Shown: one piece after another, positions 5,067 to 6,450 of the stretch
Position numbering within the stretch: position 1 is the stretch's first letter
How the letters are laid out: the number at the start of each line of letters is the position of its first letter
Source of the DNA: Candidatus Gottesmanbacteria bacterium RIFCSPLOWO2_01_FULL_49_10
Lineage (GTDB): Bacteria; Patescibacteriota; Microgenomatia; UBA10105; UBA927
Length of the DNA: 6,450 nucleotides
Direction: 5' to 3'
NCBI GenBank assembly: GCA_001781025.1
Contig: MFJZ01000019.1
Span: 2,589 to 9,038, forward strand
Notes under the pieces: generated by a model
Told to the model about the DNA's origin: nothing
Databases searched by the model: none
Seen by the model: only the letters and a program-made list of their open reading frames with translations
Translations under genes and position numbers: made by a program

Positions 5067-5095
5067 TTGACATATAATTATATGTATGATAATAT
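5067..5095 (+). promoter_or_regulatory. Promoter and palindromic operator of the toxin-antitoxin operon
   Basis: TTGACA (5067-5072), a 17-nt spacer and TAATAT (5090-5095) precede ATG 5105 by 9 nt. A perfect 14-bp palindrome, CATATAATTATATG (5071-5084), overlaps the end of the -35 and the spacer. Antitoxins of this class usually repress their own operon, so this is the likely operator. The first ten bases, TTGACATATA, are repeated in inverted orientation at the divergent promoter (5002-5011). Confidence 0.7.
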
Positions 5096-5104
5096 GATAA
5101 TCAT

Positions 5105-5386
5105 ATGAACACTCTTCCGATCATAGCAACAGTTGCAGATCTCCAGCGCCGGTATCGCTCACTCGTGGAAGCGCTGAAAAAATCCGGCGAACCCATGGTC
5201 ATCGTCAATCACGGGCAACCCGACGTCGTCATCCTCGACCCTGTCGTCTACAATGCCCAGGTCAATCAGCTCAAGGAGCTTGAGGAAGCCTACCTCTTGG
5301 CCACTCGTGACGAAGCGCTCAAAGAACACAAAGAAGGAAAGACAGTAAGGCTGGGCAGGAATCAAAAACTCATCGACATCCTCTGA
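5105..5386 (+). CDS. Phd/YefM-family antitoxin
   Basis: This 93-residue protein is the antitoxin of a type II module. Its N-terminal half has the Phd/YefM pattern: a helix with ATVADLQRRYRSLVEAL (8-24), GEPMVIVNHGQPDVVILDPVVY (28-49) corresponding to the family's 'GEPVVIT.NG.P.AVL....Y', then a helical connector. The C-terminal part (55-93), rich in Glu, Lys and Leu and ending in LIDIL, should wrap around the toxin. The protein would bind both the toxin and the operator at 5071-5084. ATG 5105 has no Shine-Dalgarno and follows the -10 by 9 nt. The toxin gene starts 4 nt after the stop, the usual antitoxin-first order. Confidence 0.85.
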   Translation: MNTLPIIATVADLQRRYRSLVEALKKSGEPMVIVNHGQPDVVILDPVVYNAQVNQLKELEEAYLLATRDEALKEHKEGKTVRLGRNQKLIDIL

Positions 5387-5390
5387 TCGT

Positions 5391-5648
5391 ATGGAGGTAG
5401 AGCTTTCGTCCAACTTTCTCAAACGCGCGCGAAGGCTCTCTGCGGTGGAAAAGCACAGGCTCTCCGAGCACACCGAATGGTTCCGGCACGACCCCCGCGA
5501 TCCCCGACTCAAAACCCACGCCCTCACCGGTAAACTCAAAGGCCTCTACTCCTTCTCCATCACCTATGGGAAACGGGTAACGTACGTGTTGGTTGATCCC
5601 TCCACGGCCCTCTTCACCGACGTGGGTTCGCATGAAGTGTATCGATGA
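5391..5648 (+). CDS. RelE/ParE-superfamily toxin (probable mRNA interferase)
   Basis: The 85-residue protein fits the RelE/YafQ group of ribosome-dependent mRNA endonucleases. An N-terminal strand and helix (SSNFLKRARRLSAVEKHRL, 6-24) is followed by DPRLKTHALTGKLKGLYSFSI (37-57), strands KRVTYVLV (61-68) and LFTDVGSHEVYR (74-85). The last segment matches the 'DIGTHDEVY' ending of many RelE/StbE-family toxins. H81, Y84 and R62 are candidate active-site residues, so the toxin appears intact. A gyrase-targeting ParE activity cannot be excluded. No Shine-Dalgarno precedes the ATG, so expression probably depends on translational coupling to the antitoxin 4 nt upstream. It converges on the S51 peptidase gene with 8 nt between the stop codons. 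Confidence 0.85.
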   Translation: MEVELSSNFLKRARRLSAVEKHRLSEHTEWFRHDPRDPRLKTHALTGKLKGLYSFSITYGKRVTYVLVDPSTALFTDVGSHEVYR

Positions 5649-5656
5649 AACTATCA

Positions 5657-6289
5657 TTATTTCTTCACTTCTTCTATCCTGTACATCTCCCCTTCCACGC
5701 GGATGTATTGCCGGTCGGTGAGGAGGATGATTTTGTGCTTCGTCGTGTAGGCGTGGGCGAGGCGCTCTTGTAAATATACCTTACGAAAACTGTCGCTTCC
5801 CCAATGTGGAAATACGACAAAGTCTACAAGTCCGAGCCCCTTTGTATCTTTGAGCTTGGGAGCTTTCACCGCATTGTCAATTGTACGAACCGGCTCTATA
5901 TCCGGCCCGGCGATTATGGATCCCGCACTGCTTCCCATGTAAAGAACACCACCAGTAATTCTCTCTCTAATGATTGATAGACCATTGCACCGCTGAAGTT
6001 GTTGCAGTAAGTAGAAGGTATTGCCGCCGGACACAAAAATGACGTCAACTCGAGCGAGGTCTTTCCTGACGTTGTGCGCTGCCTTGCCGGTGACGGCATA
6101 GTCAAAAACGTCAAATCCTACGTCCGCGAGCGCAGCCCGATCATCACGCAACCACCATTTATCCCCCTCCTCGACTTCCGCCGCAGTATCTATAAAAGCA
6201 AGTCGCATACCACGGGCTTTTGTGCCAATCTGTCGGGCAATTTTTTTGACTACTCCGCTGACACTGGAAGTAAGAAAAAGCCGCTCCAT
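5657..6289 (-). CDS. S51-family serine peptidase (PepE-like, class I glutamine amidotransferase fold)
   Basis: This 210-residue protein resembles peptidase E, which cleaves Asp-X dipeptides, and the wider S51 family. SGGNTFYLLQQL (87-98) is the family's oxyanion-loop region. YMGSSAGS (117-124) holds the nucleophile S121 in G-S-S-A-G, RTIDN (135-139) places D138 near the PepE catalytic Asp, and VFPHWGSD (159-166) provides H162. All catalytic positions are present, although Asp-dipeptide specificity is not proven and cyanophycinase-like relatives exist. A TTG at 6343 would add 18 residues but overlap the upstream gene. ATG 6289 gives the typical start MERLFLTSS and lies 6 nt after a -10-like GATAAT, so I use it. 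The upstream membrane gene ends 7 nt before it. Confidence 0.87.
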   Translation of the reverse strand: MERLFLTSSVSGVVKKIARQIGTKARGMRLAFIDTAAEVEEGDKWWLRDDRAALADVGFDVFDYAVTGKAAHNVRKDLARVDVIFVSGGNTFYLLQQLQRCNGLSIIRERITGGVLYMGSSAGSIIAGPDIEPVRTIDNAVKAPKLKDTKGLGLVDFVVFPHWGSDSFRKVYLQERLAHAYTTKHKIILLTDRQYIRVEGEMYRIEEVKK

Positions 6290-6295
6290 CTTATC

Positions 6296-6325
6296 ATTAT
6301 CTATTATCATCAAAAACTGCTGCAA
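6296..6325 (-). promoter_or_regulatory. Possible leaderless promoter of the S51 peptidase gene
   Basis: On the minus strand TTGCAG (6325-6320), an 18-nt spacer and GATAAT (6301-6296) end 6 nt before ATG 6289. This is the same distance as in the ychF and M14 genes. It lies within the last codons of the upstream membrane gene, so co-transcription is also possible. A/T-rich repeats of GATAAT make chance matches likely. Confidence 0.4.
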
Positions 6326-6449
6326 GGGCAAGGATCGGTACAAGGAACGTGAAGTACGCGTAGCTCGTCCAGTTGCTTAAAATTAGGTAGACGAGCATCG
6401 TGACACCGGTCGCAATAAACACGGACCGGATTCGTGCCGGCTTCAAGAA
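6297..6449 (-). CDS. C-terminus of a membrane protein (cut by window edge)
   Basis: Reading the minus strand from 6449 gives 50 open codons to TAA at 6299-6297. The peptide begins FLKPARIRSV and holds two hydrophobic stretches, about 10-25 (VFIATGVTMLVYLIL) and 30-46 (YAYFTFLVPILALAAVF), and ends DDNR. These look like the last two membrane helices of a polytopic protein, or one re-entrant pair. The start is beyond the window, and no family can be named. The stop lies 7 nt before the S51 start, in the same direction. Confidence 0.65.
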   Translation of the reverse strand, partial: FLKPARIRSVFIATGVTMLVYLILSNWTSYAYFTFLVPILALAAVFDDNR

Positions 6450-6450
6450 T

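Noticed and set aside
5159..5657. Two minus-strand frames (126 and 95 residues) opposite the toxin-antitoxin pair
   Set aside because: The plus-strand products match Phd/YefM and RelE patterns with the usual order and spacing. The opposite frames show no family features.
1..6450. Insertion sequence, prophage or integrative element
   Set aside because: No transposase, integrase, recombinase or phage gene is present, and no terminal inverted repeats or target-site duplications were found. Only the toxin-antitoxin pair and the 112-residue gene hint at acquired DNA.

Overview
The window looks like bacterial chromosome of moderate GC with very tight gene packing. It is not a phage or plasmid. Small proteins, gaps of only a few bases, a compact rpsF-ssb-rpsR cluster next to ychF, short A/T-rich tandem repeats (one inside a coding region) and many starts without a Shine-Dalgarno sequence all suggest a reduced-genome lineage such as Patescibacteria/CPR (Parcubacteria-like). 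That placement is inference; no marker here proves it. TGA is used as an ordinary stop codon, which argues against the TGA-recoding Gracilibacteria/Absconditabacteria.

Layout. Nearly everything is on the minus strand, so it reads from right to left. From the right edge: the C-terminus of a membrane protein (6297-6449), then a PepE-like S51 serine peptidase (5657-6289). On the plus strand, convergent with the peptidase, is a type II toxin-antitoxin pair: a Phd/YefM-like antitoxin (5105-5386) and a RelE-family toxin (5391-5648). Divergent from it is an unrecognised 112-residue Cys-containing protein (4637-4975). The two divergent promoters share a 10-bp inverted repeat covering their -35 boxes, and each has a palindrome between its -35 and -10. 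The 159 bases at 4478-4636 hold no gene that I can support. Then come a two-helix membrane protein (4157-4411), a 115-nt nested stem-loop ending in a U8 tract (4030-4152), a DUF1003-type membrane protein (3367-3867), an M14-like zinc carboxypeptidase/deacylase (2364-3344), the ATPase YchF (1275-2351), and the translation/replication cluster bS6-SSB-bS18 (148-1224). At the left edge a five-copy heptamer repeat precedes the start of another membrane or exported protein (1-66).

Expression. The most consistent pattern is promoter placement. For seven or eight genes a -10-like hexamer lies 6-10 nt upstream of the start codon, often with a -35 at 17-18 nt, so the mRNAs would be leaderless or nearly so. 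Three promoters (ychF, the M14 gene and the 84-residue membrane gene) share an almost identical block, GTGnTAnAAT(C/T)(T/C)CCCCA, running from the extended -10 to the predicted transcription start. The -10 evidence also moves two starts inward: to ATG 3867 for the DUF1003 gene and to ATG 6289 for the S51 peptidase.

No clearly new multi-gene defence or metabolic system is visible. The items most worth a second look are the structured 115-nt element, the shared promoter block with leaderless starts, the paired operators of the toxin-antitoxin/112-residue region, and the small-repeat invasion of the rpsR flank and of ychF.
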